Source: DATAGF01 sp963813355 (GTDB taxonomy: Bacteria; Actinomycetota; Thermoleophilia; Miltoncostaeales; Miltoncostaeaceae). Taken from it: a stretch of 64,000 bases of DNA. Made by a program: the position numbers and the translations under genes. The stretch is from positions 142,763 through 206,762 of the forward strand of contig CAWEYS010000018.1 in the NCBI GenBank assembly GCA_963813355.1. Reading direction: 5' to 3'. Positions within the stretch are counted from its first letter, which is position 1. Each line of letters starts with the position of its first letter. This document shows, one piece after another, positions 43,901 through 51,843 of the stretch. The notes below the pieces were generated by a model that was not told the origin of the DNA, searched no databases, and was given only the letters and a program-made list of their open reading frames with translations.

Positions 43901-45439
43901 CTCGCGGCCGCGCACGGTCCCCGCCGACCGGTCCCACACGATCCGCGGCCGCAGCTCGGCGAACTCGTCCGACGGGTAGCGGCCCGCGAGCATGTCGAGC
44001 ACCCCCTCGAGCTGCTCGCGCGAGAGCTCGGCGAACGGGTACGCGCCGCGGGCCGTCGCCTCGATCTCGTCGACCGTGAGGGCCTCGACCGCGCTCATGG
44101 CCACGATCTGCTGCGCCAGCACGTCGAGCGGCAGGCGCGGCACGCGCGTCTCCTCGATGGCGCCCTCGCGCATGCGCGCCACGACCGCCGCGCACTCGAG
44201 CAGGTCGCCGCGGTACTTGGGGAAGATCCGCCCGCGGCTGGGGGCGTCCACCTGGTGGCCGGCGCGGCCGATCCGCTGCATGCCGCGGGCCACGCTGCGC
44301 GGGCTCTCGACCTGGATGACGAGGTCGATCGCGCCCATGTCGATGCCGAGCTCCAGGCTGCTGGTCGCCACCAGGGCCGGAAGCTCGCCGGCCTTGAGCT
44401 GCTCCTCGATGAGGACCCGCTGCTCGCGGGCGAGGCTGCCGTGGTGGGCGCGCGCGACCTCCTCGCCGGCCAGCTCGTTGAGCCGCAGCGCGAGGCGCTC
44501 CGCCAGGCGGCGGTTGTTGACGAAGATCAGGGTCGAGCGGTGGGCCCTCACCAGGTCCAGGAGCTCGGGGTACATCGCGGGCCAGATCGAGCGCGTGCGC
44601 GACTCGCCGCCGGCCAGCTCGGCCAGGTCCTCCACGGGCACGGGCGCCCCCGTGCCGAGCTCGCGCATGTCGTCCACCGGGACGATGACCTGCAGGTCGA
44701 GCCGCTTCGCGGCCCCCGCGTTGACGATCGTGACCGGCCGCGGCCGCCCCTCGGCGTCCTGGCCGCCCAGGAAGCGCGCGATCTCCGACAGCGGGCGCTG
44801 GGTGGCCGAGAGGCCGATGCGCTGGAGCCGCCCGCCGTCGTCGGCGACCAGGCGCTCCAGCCGCTCGAGGCTGAGCGCGAGGTGGGTGCCGCGCTTGGTG
44901 CCGGCGACGGCGTGGATCTCGTCGACGATCACGGCGCGGACGCCCCCCAGGATGTCCCGCCCCCGCGAGGTCAGCAGCAGGTAGAGGCTCTCCGGCGTGG
45001 TGATCAGCACGTCGGGCGGCGTGCGCAGCATCTGCTGGCGGTCGCGCTGGGGCGTGTCGCCCGTGCGCACGGCCACCGAGATCTCGGGCGCCGCGATGCC
45101 CGCCCGCTCGGCGGCCGAGGCGATGCCCGCCAGCGGCGCGCGCAGGTTGCGCTCCACGTCGTAGTTGAGCGCCTTGAGGGGGGAGAGGTAGAGGACCCGC
45201 TCCGTCGGGCGCCCCTCGAGCCGGGCCGCCGCCAGGCCGTTGAGCGCCCAGAGGAAGGCCGCCAGCGTCTTCCCCGAGCCGGTCGGGGCCAGGATGAGGC
45301 TGCTCTCGCCGGCCGCGATCGCCGGCCAGCCGCGCTCCTGCGCCGGGGTGGGCGCCGGGAAGGCGCGCTCGAACCACTCCCGCACGAGCGGGTGGAACGG
45401 CGCGAGCGCGGGGCTCCCGGAGGTGGTCGTCGCGCTCAT
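40964..45439 (-). CDS. lhr: Lhr-family ATP-dependent helicase
   Basis: 1491 residues, intact. Helicase core: Walker A LAPTGSGKT (~residues 50-58), ITTPESLYLLL, DEIHAVAGTKRG (DEIH box), IGLSATQRPL (motif III), IFVNNRRLAERLALRLNEL, HHGSLAREQR, VATSSLELGIDMG and QRIGRAGHQ (motif VI). The long C-terminal half (from ~residue 500) has the winged-helix and Lhr-core domains typical of large bacterial Lhr, a 3'-5' translocase active on RNA:DNA hybrids and implicated in DNA repair. ATG 45439 follows a -10-like TACCAT by 6 nt (leaderless). Confidence 0.94.
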   Translation of the reverse strand: MSATTTSGSPALAPFHPLVREWFERAFPAPTPAQERGWPAIAAGESSLILAPTGSGKTLAAFLWALNGLAAARLEGRPTERVLYLSPLKALNYDVERNLRAPLAGIASAAERAGIAAPEISVAVRTGDTPQRDRQQMLRTPPDVLITTPESLYLLLTSRGRDILGGVRAVIVDEIHAVAGTKRGTHLALSLERLERLVADDGGRLQRIGLSATQRPLSEIARFLGGQDAEGRPRPVTIVNAGAAKRLDLQVIVPVDDMRELGTGAPVPVEDLAELAGGESRTRSIWPAMYPELLDLVRAHRSTLIFVNNRRLAERLALRLNELAGEEVARAHHGSLAREQRVLIEEQLKAGELPALVATSSLELGIDMGAIDLVIQVESPRSVARGMQRIGRAGHQVDAPSRGRIFPKYRGDLLECAAVVARMREGAIEETRVPRLPLDVLAQQIVAMSAVEALTVDEIEATARGAYPFAELSREQLEGVLDMLAGRYPSDEFAELRPRIVWDRSAGTVRGREGARALAVQNAGTIPDRGLFAVVLPDGARVGELDEEMVYEARAGQTFLLGASAWRIEEITRDRVIVTPAPGASGALPFWKGEGVGRPFELGEAVGRLARELVAAGPDPAEARLRAESAFEVRAAENLVGYLEDQAAATGVVPSDRAIVVERFRDEIGDWRLCVLTPFGARVHAPWALALAARLRAATGQEAHAIWGDDGIAVHLPDADEAPAADVALIAPEDLDELLIGELGGTALFGARFRENAARALLIPRRRPGQRTPLWQQRLKASSLLQVARRFGSFPVILETYREVLNDWFDLPALRGLLARIASREVAVVEVETAAASPFAGSLLFEYVASYMYEDDTPAAERRAQALSLNRDLLRELLGQEELRDLIDPGALAAVEADLQGLSERARARGPDGLHDLLRRIGDLSADEVAARLAEPGRAAEIAEALVGERRAVWIHLAGERRLIAAEDAGRYRDALGAMPPSGVPDAFLEPVPDALRSLVARYARGHGPFHSADLAGRYALEPRVVEPPLAALEADGALVRGELRPGGSGREWCDAEVVRRLRRASLAALRREIEPADPRALGRFLPDWQRVDRPGAARGVDALRDVLGGLQGLALPAAQWEAEVLPRRLADYGPARLDELAARGEIVWVGAGAGGVGGGRVAIYFREDAALLGPPPADPAPEGPVPDALRAALAGGASFWDDLVEAAGADAAREEVFGALWGLVWAGEVTNDLWLPLRAPRRLPPVRRPSPGSRRRVGGRGRGAPSAVAGRWSLAARLFRGAPPDAERRRALAELMVERHGILTRSAALAEGVPGGFAALYPALSDLETLGTVRRGYFVEGLGGAQFAIPGAVERLRDLRDAPPDEGHHAIVLGAADPAQPYGAAVPWPPRDGATRSPSRVFGAQVVLVDGAPVLYLERGGRSLLTFPADDRPGALERALGALAAWVTSDRRRRVSVQRVDGEQVFGSPLERPLADAGFLADLRGMILRG

Positions 45440-45445
45440 CCGGGG

Positions 45446-45451
45446 ATGGTA
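45446..45451 (-). promoter_or_regulatory. -10 box of lhr, leaderless arrangement
   Basis: TACCAT on the minus strand ends exactly 6 nt before the lhr ATG and no ribosome-binding site intervenes. Confidence 0.45.
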
Positions 45452-45490
45452 GCCGCGGGCGCGGGTGACCCGCCTGCAAGAATCGGCCCT

Positions 45491-45913
45491 ATGCCCGACC
45501 CCGGCCTCGCCGGCCGCGTGGCCGCCGCGCGCGTCGCCCGGCTCGCGACGATCGACCCCGACGGGCGGCCGCACGTCGTGCCGATGTGCTTCGCGCTCTC
45601 CGGGGGCGTGCTCTACAGCGCGGTCGACCGCAAGCCCAAGCGCTCGCGCGACCTGCGGCGGCTGCGCAACGTGCGCGAGCGGGGCTGGGCGACCGTGCTG
45701 GTCGACCACTACGAGGAGGACTGGTCGGCCCTCTGGTGGGTGCGGCTGCGGGGCCGCGCCCGGGTGCTGGAGGACGGCGCCGAGTTCCGCGACGCCCTCG
45801 CGCTCCTCACCGAGAAGTACCCCCAGTACCGGCGCGAGCCGCCGCCGGGGCCGGTGGTCGCGGTGGACGTCACCGAGTGGAGGGCCTGGACGGGCGCGCC
45901 CGGGGACGGCTGA
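45491..45913 (+). CDS. PPOX-class flavin/F420-dependent enzyme
   Basis: 140 residues, split-barrel flavin-binding fold: ARVARLATIDPDGRPHVVPMCFAL, LYSAVDRKPKRSRDLRRLRNV, ATVLVDHYEEDWSALWWVRLRGRARVL and YPQYRREPPPGPVVAVDVTEWRAW. The sequence matches the actinobacterial TIGR03668-type subgroup, thought to use F420 or FMN in reductions. Divergent from lhr with 51 bp between. The following aminotransferase starts 14 bp downstream. Confidence 0.85.
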   Translation: MPDPGLAGRVAAARVARLATIDPDGRPHVVPMCFALSGGVLYSAVDRKPKRSRDLRRLRNVRERGWATVLVDHYEEDWSALWWVRLRGRARVLEDGAEFRDALALLTEKYPQYRREPPPGPVVAVDVTEWRAWTGAPGDG

Positions 45914-45927
45914 TACCGTGGCCGCGC

Positions 45928-47293
45928 GTGGCGGCCCCGGCCCACGACCGCGAGTGGTTGCACGAGCACGCAAAGGCGCACCTGTGGCGCCACTTCGCCC
46001 CCGCCCGCGTCGACCGCGAGGTGCCGATCATCGTCCGCGGGGAGGGCTGCCACGTCTGGGACGACCGCGGCAACCGCTACCTCGACGGCCTGTCGGCGCT
46101 CTTCTGCAACAACATCGGCCACGGCCGGGCGGACATCGCCCAGGCGGGGGCCGACCAGGCCAAGGAGCTCGGGTTCTTCACCACCTGGGCCTACCCCCAC
46201 CCGCGCTCGATCGAGCTGGCGACCCGCATCGCGGGGCTCGCGCCGGAGGGCCTCGACCGCGTCTTCCTGACCAGCGGGGGCAGCGAGTCGGTCGACTCGG
46301 CGCTGAAGATGGCCCGCCACTACCACCGGCTGGCCGGGACCCCGACCAAGACCAAGTTCATCGCCCGCACGATGTCGTACCACGGCACGACCTACGGGGC
46401 GATGGCGGCCACGGGGCTCACCTTCCTGCGCGAGCCCTACGAGCCGATGGCGCCCGGCGCCTGCCACGTGCCGGCCACGAACACCTACCGCCTGCCCGAG
46501 GGCCACTCGCCGGACGAGTTCGCCGAGGCGATCGAGGAGCGGATCCTGTTCGAGGGCCCCGACACCGTGGCCGCGGTCATCATCGAGCCGGTCCAGAACG
46601 GCGGCGGCTGCATCCCCGCCCCTCCGGGCTACTTCGAGCGGGTGCGCGAGATCTGCGACGAGCACGACGTGCTCCTCATCTCCGACGAGGTCATCTGCTC
46701 CTGGGGCCGGATCGGCGACTGGTTCGGGTCCCAGCGCTACGACTACCGGCCCGACATGATCACGACGGCCAAGGGGCTGGCCGGGCGCGTACGCGGCGAT
46801 GGGCGCGGTGATCGCCTCGGGCCGGGTCGCCGAGCCCTTCACCGACGGCGGCCCGCCCTTCATGCACGGCTTCACGTTCGGCGGCCACCCGATGAGCTGC
46901 GCCATCGCGCTCGCCAACATCGACGCGATGGACCGCGAAGGGGTCAACGACAACGTGCTCGCCAACGAGCCCGTGCTGCGCGAGACGCTCGAGGGCCTGC
47001 GCGACATCCCGATCGTGGGCGACGTGCGCGGCGCCGGCTACTTCATCGGCATCGAGCTCGTGAAGGACCAGGCCACCAAGGGGCGCTTCGCCAAGGCCGA
47101 CGCCGACCGGCTCTGCGCCGAGCTGGGCCCGGCGATGTTCGCGCGCGGGCTGTTCTCGCGCGCCGACAACCGGGGCGCCCCCGCCATCCAGATCGCGCCG
47201 CCGTGCATCGCCGGCCCGGAGGAGTTCGAGGAGATCGGGGCGGTCCTGCGGCCGGTGCTCGAGGAGGCATCGGCCGCCTACGGCTGCACCTGA
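45928..47293 (+). CDS. Class III pyridoxal-phosphate aminotransferase (one frame break)
   Basis: About 454 residues. Typical blocks: CHVWDDRGNRYLDGLSALFCNNIGHG, FFTTWAYPHPRSIELA, VFLTSGGSESVDSALKMARHYH (PLP phosphate), RTMSYHGTTYGAMA, IIEPVQNGGGCIP, LLISDEVICSWGR (Asp to pyridine N) and MITTAKGLAG with the Schiff-base Lys. One extra base near 46788 separates GLAG from AYAAMGAVIASGRV; the remainder, FTFGGHPMSCAIALANIDAM, runs to 47293. Family members use omega-amino acids, polyamines or taurine with pyruvate. It opens a catabolic cluster with an aldehyde dehydrogenase 4.5 kb downstream. Confidence 0.88.
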
Positions 47294-47296
47294 CGG

Positions 47297-47581
47297 CTAC
47301 GGCGCCGTCGCCTCGAAGTACACCTCGAAGACCTCCGGCTCCTCCATCGGGGGGGCCTGGCCCCCGCTGACCTCCTGGACCGCGGGATCGAGGCTCTCGC
47401 GCATGAAGGCATCGAGCCCCTCCCGGGAGTCCCAGATCTCGATGATGCGCCAGCCGGACGGCGACTCGCCGGCGGCGTGGAAGCGGCTCCCCCGGTCGAT
47501 GGCCGCCTGCATCACGCGCTCCTTGATCGCGTCGTAGGTGGCGGCGTCGATTGGCGGTTTCCAGATGACGCCGATGGCCAT
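47297..47581 (-). CDS. Small ABM/dimeric alpha-beta barrel-like protein
   Basis: 94 residues: MAIGVIWKPPIDAATYDAIKERV, SGWRIIEIWDSREGLDAFM and EVFEVYFEA suggest the beta-alpha-beta repeat of antibiotic-monooxygenase-like or dimeric alpha+beta barrel proteins. WRIIEIWDSREGLDAF is characteristic of that fold. No catalytic residues can be assigned. It lies 28 bp downstream of the LLM oxidoreductase on the same strand, so it is probably its co-transcribed partner. Confidence 0.65.
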   Translation of the reverse strand: MAIGVIWKPPIDAATYDAIKERVMQAAIDRGSRFHAAGESPSGWRIIEIWDSREGLDAFMRESLDPAVQEVSGGQAPPMEEPEVFEVYFEATAP

Positions 47582-47609
47582 GTTCGGCTCCTTTCCGAAG
47601 GGCCGCGAG

Positions 47610-48657
47610 TCAGTTGAAGGCCGGCATGATCTCGTCGGCGATCATCTTGAGCTGGCCCTGGACGTCGGGGACGTCCACGTCGCGGCCGGTGAAGGTCTTA
47701 CGAGGATCGGGTCGGTCACGCAGAGGATCATGTGGTTGACGCCGGTGTCGGCGATCGTGCGCAGCTTGGCGACGCACTCCTCCGGGGTCCCGGCGACCGA
47801 GAGCTGGTCGGCCACCCCGTCCGGGAGCGCGTCGAGGGCCCCGGGGATGTCGCCCGCGCCCATCGCCGTCGAGGACCCCGGCGAGGCTGTCGGGGTCGAT
47901 CCCGTGGCGCTCGATCTGCTCGCGCGGCATCGCCGAGACGTAGAAGACCACCAGGCTCCCGGCCGCGCGCTTGGCCTCGGCCGAGTCGGGCCCGACGGTG
48001 AAGGCCAGCCATGCGCCGATGTCGAGGTCGGCGACATCGCGGCCGGCCTTCTTCGCGCCCGATCGTCGTGTGCTCGACGAGGTACTCGTAGGCCTCCTTC
48101 GAGTAGCTGAGCGGCGTGGTGGACGCCGTCGGAGACCTCGCCGGCTAGCTCGAAGGACTTCGGCCCGCGCATGGCGCCGATGATGATCGGCAGGTGCTCC
48201 TGCACCGGACGCGCGAACGTGAACAGCCCCGCGTACTTGTAGTAGTCGCCGTCGAAGGTGATGGCCCCGTTGTCGAGGAAGGTGCGCATCACGTGGTGCG
48301 CCTCCTTGACCCGCGAGAACGAGTGCATCTTGGTCCAGTCCATGCCGTACTGGGCTAGCAGGCCGAAGTTGCCGATCGAATAGACGCACTCCACCCTGCC
48401 GTCGGTGAGCTCGTCGAGGGTAGCGAGCGCCTGGCAGATCAGGGTCGGCTCCCGCAAGGCCGATCGGCGCGAGGTTGGGGCCGAAGCGGATGTTCTTCGT
48501 CTTGTCGGCCGCCGGCCGCGAACAGGATGTACATGTCCTTGTGCCAGGTCTCGTCGACCGAGTAGCACGCGTAGAACCCGAGCTCGTCCGCGGTCTTGAT
48601 CATCTCGATCGAGTCCTTGAGCGGATAGTCGGGGAGCGTCACGTAGCTGAACTTCAT
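47610..48657 (-). CDS. LLM-class flavin/F420-dependent oxidoreductase (several frame breaks)
   Basis: Reading across frames recovers a luciferase-like TIM-barrel enzyme of about 348 residues: MKFSYVTLPDYPLKDSIEM, GFYACYSVDETWHKDMYIL, LREPTLICQALATLDELTDGR, VYSIGNFGLLAQYGMDW, LPIIIGAMRGPKSFELAGEVSDG, DLDIGAWLAFTVGPDSAEAK, QLSVAGTPEECVAKLRTIAD, then TGRDVDVPDVQGQL. It resembles F420-dependent methylene-tetrahydromethanopterin-reductase-like proteins. At least five frame changes (around 48525, 48455, 48110, 47870 and 47705) interrupt it, the worst case in the window. Whether a true pseudogene or sequence error, no single frame encodes a complete enzyme here. Confidence 0.75.
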
Positions 48658-48694
48658 ACCGCCACCTCCGATGGTGGGCCCTGGGTGGTCCGGG

Positions 48695-48956
48695 CTATCC
48701 CTCGGCCTCGATCTCCGCGATGAGCTCCTCGCCGGAGACGACCGAGTCGGCGAAGTGGTCGTGCATCCAGGCCAGGTGCTCCCAGCGGCTCTCGACGATC
48801 CGCTCGGTGTCCCAGGCCGGGATCTCCTGCTGACGTACGTGCTCGGTCATGAGCGCGGGGTCGACCTCGTACACGTGGTCGAAGCGCATGACGACGACGT
48901 CGGTGACGCGGCGCGCCTCGAGGCGGGCGCTGGGCCGCCAGCCGGAAGCCGATCAC
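48695..48956 (-). CDS. Small conserved-looking hypothetical protein (~87 aa, one frame break)
   Basis: Begins at the GTG of a GTGA overlap with the FAD oxidase stop (VIGFRLAAQR), then after one surplus base near 48920 continues RLEARRVTDVVVMRFDHVYE, MTEHVRQQEIPAWDTERI and ESRWEHLAWMHDHFADSVV, ending IAEIEAEG. The C-terminal 64 residues are open from ATG 48889. Rich in acidic residues and Trp/His; no family recognised. It sits exactly between a GlcD/GlcF-like pair and the LLM oxidoreductase in one operon. Confidence 0.5.
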
Positions 48957-50462
48957 GCGTCCTCCTCGTAGGCCTGGTCGAGCAGGTACTTGCCGGGGTT
49001 CATGACGTTGTTCGGGTCAAGGGCCCGCTTGATCGACTTCATGACCTCGAAGCCGCCGCCCAGCTCCACCGGCACCAGGTCCACCTCGCCCTCGCGGCAG
49101 GAGCCGTGGCAGGCGCTGATCGAGCCGCCGTGCTTCAGGGCGACGGCCGCGATGTCGCGCTTGGCCTCGACCCAGGCCTGCCAGGAGTCCTCGTCCCAGC
49201 GCTCCTCCCAGATGCCCACGTCGATCTCGGTCAGGTAGTCGCCCCAGGGCTTATAGGCGCGCGTTCGTGTACGCGAACATGCCCCAGTCGTCGAACATGT
49301 CGTGCTTCTCGCGCAGCCGGTCGACGATCGCGTGCCACTCCTCGCGCACCGCCGGCAGGGCGCTGAAGTTGATCGAGGCGTCCTCGCAGTGCCAGCTCAT
49401 CGGCACCACCTGGCCGTTGCGCACGCGGCCGTGCAGCGGGGTGGCGTAGCGGTCGTGGCGCGAGGCCCAGTCGCCCTGGGAGATCTCGTCCCCCAGATAG
49501 GCGCCCCCGCTCTCGAGGCCGATGCGCAGGAGCCGCTTGGCGGCCGGCCGCACCTCGTCGGTCGTGCCGTACATCGCCGCGGCCACGACCGCCTTCACCT
49601 CCGGCGGCTGCGGGATGTAGGCCTCGTCGTCGCGGCGCAGGTAGTCGATCTTCCACTCGTCGAAGAGCACCACGCCGGCGAGGGTGGCGAGCCCCGAGCC
49701 CGCGAGCGCCCCGGTCGAGCGCCAGGCGGTCTCGTAGTCGGGGTACGAGAAGAAGGCCGCGAACTCGGCCTCCGGCCGCGTCACCAGCTCCAGGGTGGCC
49801 TCGGTGACGATGCCGAGCGTGCCCTGGTGGCCCATGAAGAGGTGCTTGAGCTGGTAGCCGCTCGACGACTTGCGGATCTTGCGGCCGCCGCCGTCCCCGA
49901 CCTCGATGATCTCGCCGGTCGGCAGGACGATCTGGAAGCTGATCACCAGGTCGCGGGTGTGCCCGTAGCGGCCGCCGATCAGCGACCAGCCGTTGGTGCC
50001 GATGCGCCCGCCCACCAGCGAGCAGGGGTACGAGGCCGGGTCGTCGGGATAGAAGAAGCCGTACGGCCGCAGCTCCTCCGAGAGCTTGAGCATGTTGATG
50101 CCCGGCTGGACCGTGACCGTCCGGTCCACGACGTCGATCTCGACGATCTTGTTCATGAGCTTGACGTCGACCAGGATCCCGCCCCGCAGCGGCACGGCGC
50201 CGTCGGTCAGGCCGGTCCCGCCGGCGCGCGGCACCACCGGGATGCGCCGGCGGTTGGCCAGCTTGACGACCTCGGAGACCTGCTCGGCCGTGGTCGGCAG
50301 CACGACGACGTCGGGGATGTGCTCCCGCCAGCGGTGCAGCGGGAACGGGGCCGGCACGCGGGCGCGGTTGCTCCGGGCCGAGATGCCCGCGAAGACGCCC
50401 TCCGGCCCGACGATCTGGACCAGCTCGTCGAGGACCGAGTCGGAGAGCGCGACCGCGCTCAC
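48953..50462 (-). CDS. FAD-binding oxidase, GlcD-like (one frame break)
   Basis: About 502 residues. FAD-binding PCMH domain: PDVVVLPTTAEQVSEVVKLAN, PVVPRAGGTGLTDGAVPLRGG, VTVQPGINMLKLSEEL, YPCSLVGGRIGTNGWSLIGGRYGHTRDLV in parts, and GHQGTLGIVTEATLEL. C-terminal domain: GRVRNGQVVPMSWHCEDASI and, after one surplus base near 49258, SISACHGSCREGEVDL and DPNNVMNPGKYL. It matches D-lactate/glycolate-type dehydrogenases and aryl/alkyl oxidases of the VAO family. GTG 50462 overlaps the Fe-S gene stop as GTGA, so the two likely form a complex that oxidises a 2-hydroxy acid or alcohol. Confidence 0.85.
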
Positions 50463-51700
50463 GGAGCGGCCTCGTCCGCCAGGCCGGCCGACCGGGCCAC
50501 CAGCTCCATCAGGTCCATCACCTCGATCGGCTCGGGCCGGTCCTCGCCGGCCGCCGTGAGCGGGCGCTCCGACCAGACGCACGCGCTCACCAGCGTGTCC
50601 ACCTCCAGGGCCGCCGCCCGCTCCACGCGCCGCCGGCTGATCTCGGCGGTGAGGTCGGGCCGCTCGATGCCGAGGCCCGCGCCCGCGCCCGAGCAGTAGG
50701 ACCACTGGGTGACGTGGTCGACGTCCTTGAACGTCAGGCCCGGGATCGCGCGCAGGATCTCCCGCGGCGCGGCGTGGATGCCCTTGCGCTTGTTGAGCCG
50801 GCAGGCGTCGTGGTACGTCACCACCCGCTCGACCGGCTCGGTGAGCGCCAGCCGGCCGTCGCGCACCAGCTCGGCCACCAGCTCGACCGCCAGCACGAAC
50901 TCGATGTCGAGGTCGTCGCCGAAGAAGCGCGGGTAGTCCTCGGTGAACGAGATGTAGTCGTGGGGGTCGATCACGATGACCCGCTTCGTGCCGGTCGCCC
51001 GCCAGTCGGCGAGGTTGTGCTCGGCGAAGCGCCGGGCTTGGTCGACGTAGCCCATCTCGGCCGCCGGGCCCCCACAGCACCACTGCTCGCGCATGAGGCC
51101 GAACTCCACCCCGGCGGCCTGGAGGATGCGCGCGAGCGCCCGCGGCATGGAGGTGCGGTAGAAGGCGGCCTCGCAGTCGCAGAAGAGCACCGTCTCGCCG
51201 CCCACCGGCAGCCCCAGCCCCTCCGCCCAGTCGGCGACGTGGGCCTGGTTGACGGGCGTCCCGTTCAGCACCGGCTCGTGGCGGCGGTCGTCCGTGAGGC
51301 GGTTCCACTCCTGCCAGCCCGGCTGGTGGACGCCGGCGTCGACGGCGAGCGCCCGGACCGCCTTCACGAGGTCCACCGTGCGGGTGCGGAAGCGGTAGAA
51401 GTCCCCCGTGAAGAGGGTGTTGGGGCAGCGCAGCTCGCAGGCCCCGCACTGGGTGCAGTGGACGTAGTCGCGCGCCATGTCCTCCACGTCCATCACGCCC
51501 TGCTCCAGCGCCACCACGTTGGCGTGGAAGGCCGTCGGCGTGTGGGCCTCGTCGCGCGTGACCTGCATCACGGGGCAGACCTCGCGGCAGAACTTGTGCC
51601 CCGAGCTGAAGCAGTTGTAGGCGGCGCTCCGCCACTCCTCGACGAACGCCTCCGTCCGGCCGCCGTCCGGCGGCCCCTCCCGCGACGCCCCATCCTCCAC
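50459..51700 (-). CDS. Iron-sulfur oxidoreductase, GlcF/CCG-domain type
   Basis: 413 residues. Two [4Fe-4S] clusters near the N-terminus: CFSSGHKFCREVCP and CTQCGACELRCP. The C-terminal half has two CCG-like domains: REQWCCGGPAAEMG and YHDACRLNKRKGIH...SYCSGAGAGLG. The family passes electrons from a flavoprotein subunit to the quinone pool or another carrier. GTG 51700 has GGAGGGG upstream; the longer ORF start at 51820 lies upstream of the predicted promoter. First gene of the operon with GlcD-like, small protein, LLM and ABM genes. Confidence 0.85.
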   Translation of the reverse strand: MEDGASREGPPDGGRTEAFVEEWRSAAYNCFSSGHKFCREVCPVMQVTRDEAHTPTAFHANVVALEQGVMDVEDMARDYVHCTQCGACELRCPNTLFTGDFYRFRTRTVDLVKAVRALAVDAGVHQPGWQEWNRLTDDRRHEPVLNGTPVNQAHVADWAEGLGLPVGGETVLFCDCEAAFYRTSMPRALARILQAAGVEFGLMREQWCCGGPAAEMGYVDQARRFAEHNLADWRATGTKRVIVIDPHDYISFTEDYPRFFGDDLDIEFVLAVELVAELVRDGRLALTEPVERVVTYHDACRLNKRKGIHAAPREILRAIPGLTFKDVDHVTQWSYCSGAGAGLGIERPDLTAEISRRRVERAAALEVDTLVSACVWSERPLTAAGEDRPEPIEVMDLMELVARSAGLADEAAP

Positions 51701-51733
51701 GACGCCCCTCCGCCGTCGGGCACTTGGAGGGCC

Positions 51734-51765
51734 AACATAGTCGAGGGGGTCGACCGCTGTCGACC
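51734..51765 (-). promoter_or_regulatory. Promoter and palindromic operator of the GlcF-like operon
   Basis: Minus strand: -35 TCGACA (51762-51757), 17 bp, -10 TATGTT (51739-51734), then a ~33-nt leader to GTG 51700. The -35 lies inside a perfect dyad, GGTCGAC and GTCGACC around CGCT (51748-51765), a good place for a repressor. The region separates this operon from the divergent aldehyde dehydrogenase, so one regulator could serve both. Confidence 0.5.
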
Positions 51766-51843
51766 TCGGCCCGGGCGCCGCTTGCCAGCCGGGGCGGGCC
51801 GGGGCCAGGATAGGCGGCACGGCGACGACGGGAGGGGGCGGCC

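Noticed and set aside
45950..45975. Fifth copy of the palindromic repeat (GGTTGCACGAGCACGCAAAG) in the aminotransferase
   Set aside because: Only four to five arm bases pair and the loop differs; it reads WLHEHAK, unlike the VVAxSR translation of the coding copies, so chance is likely.
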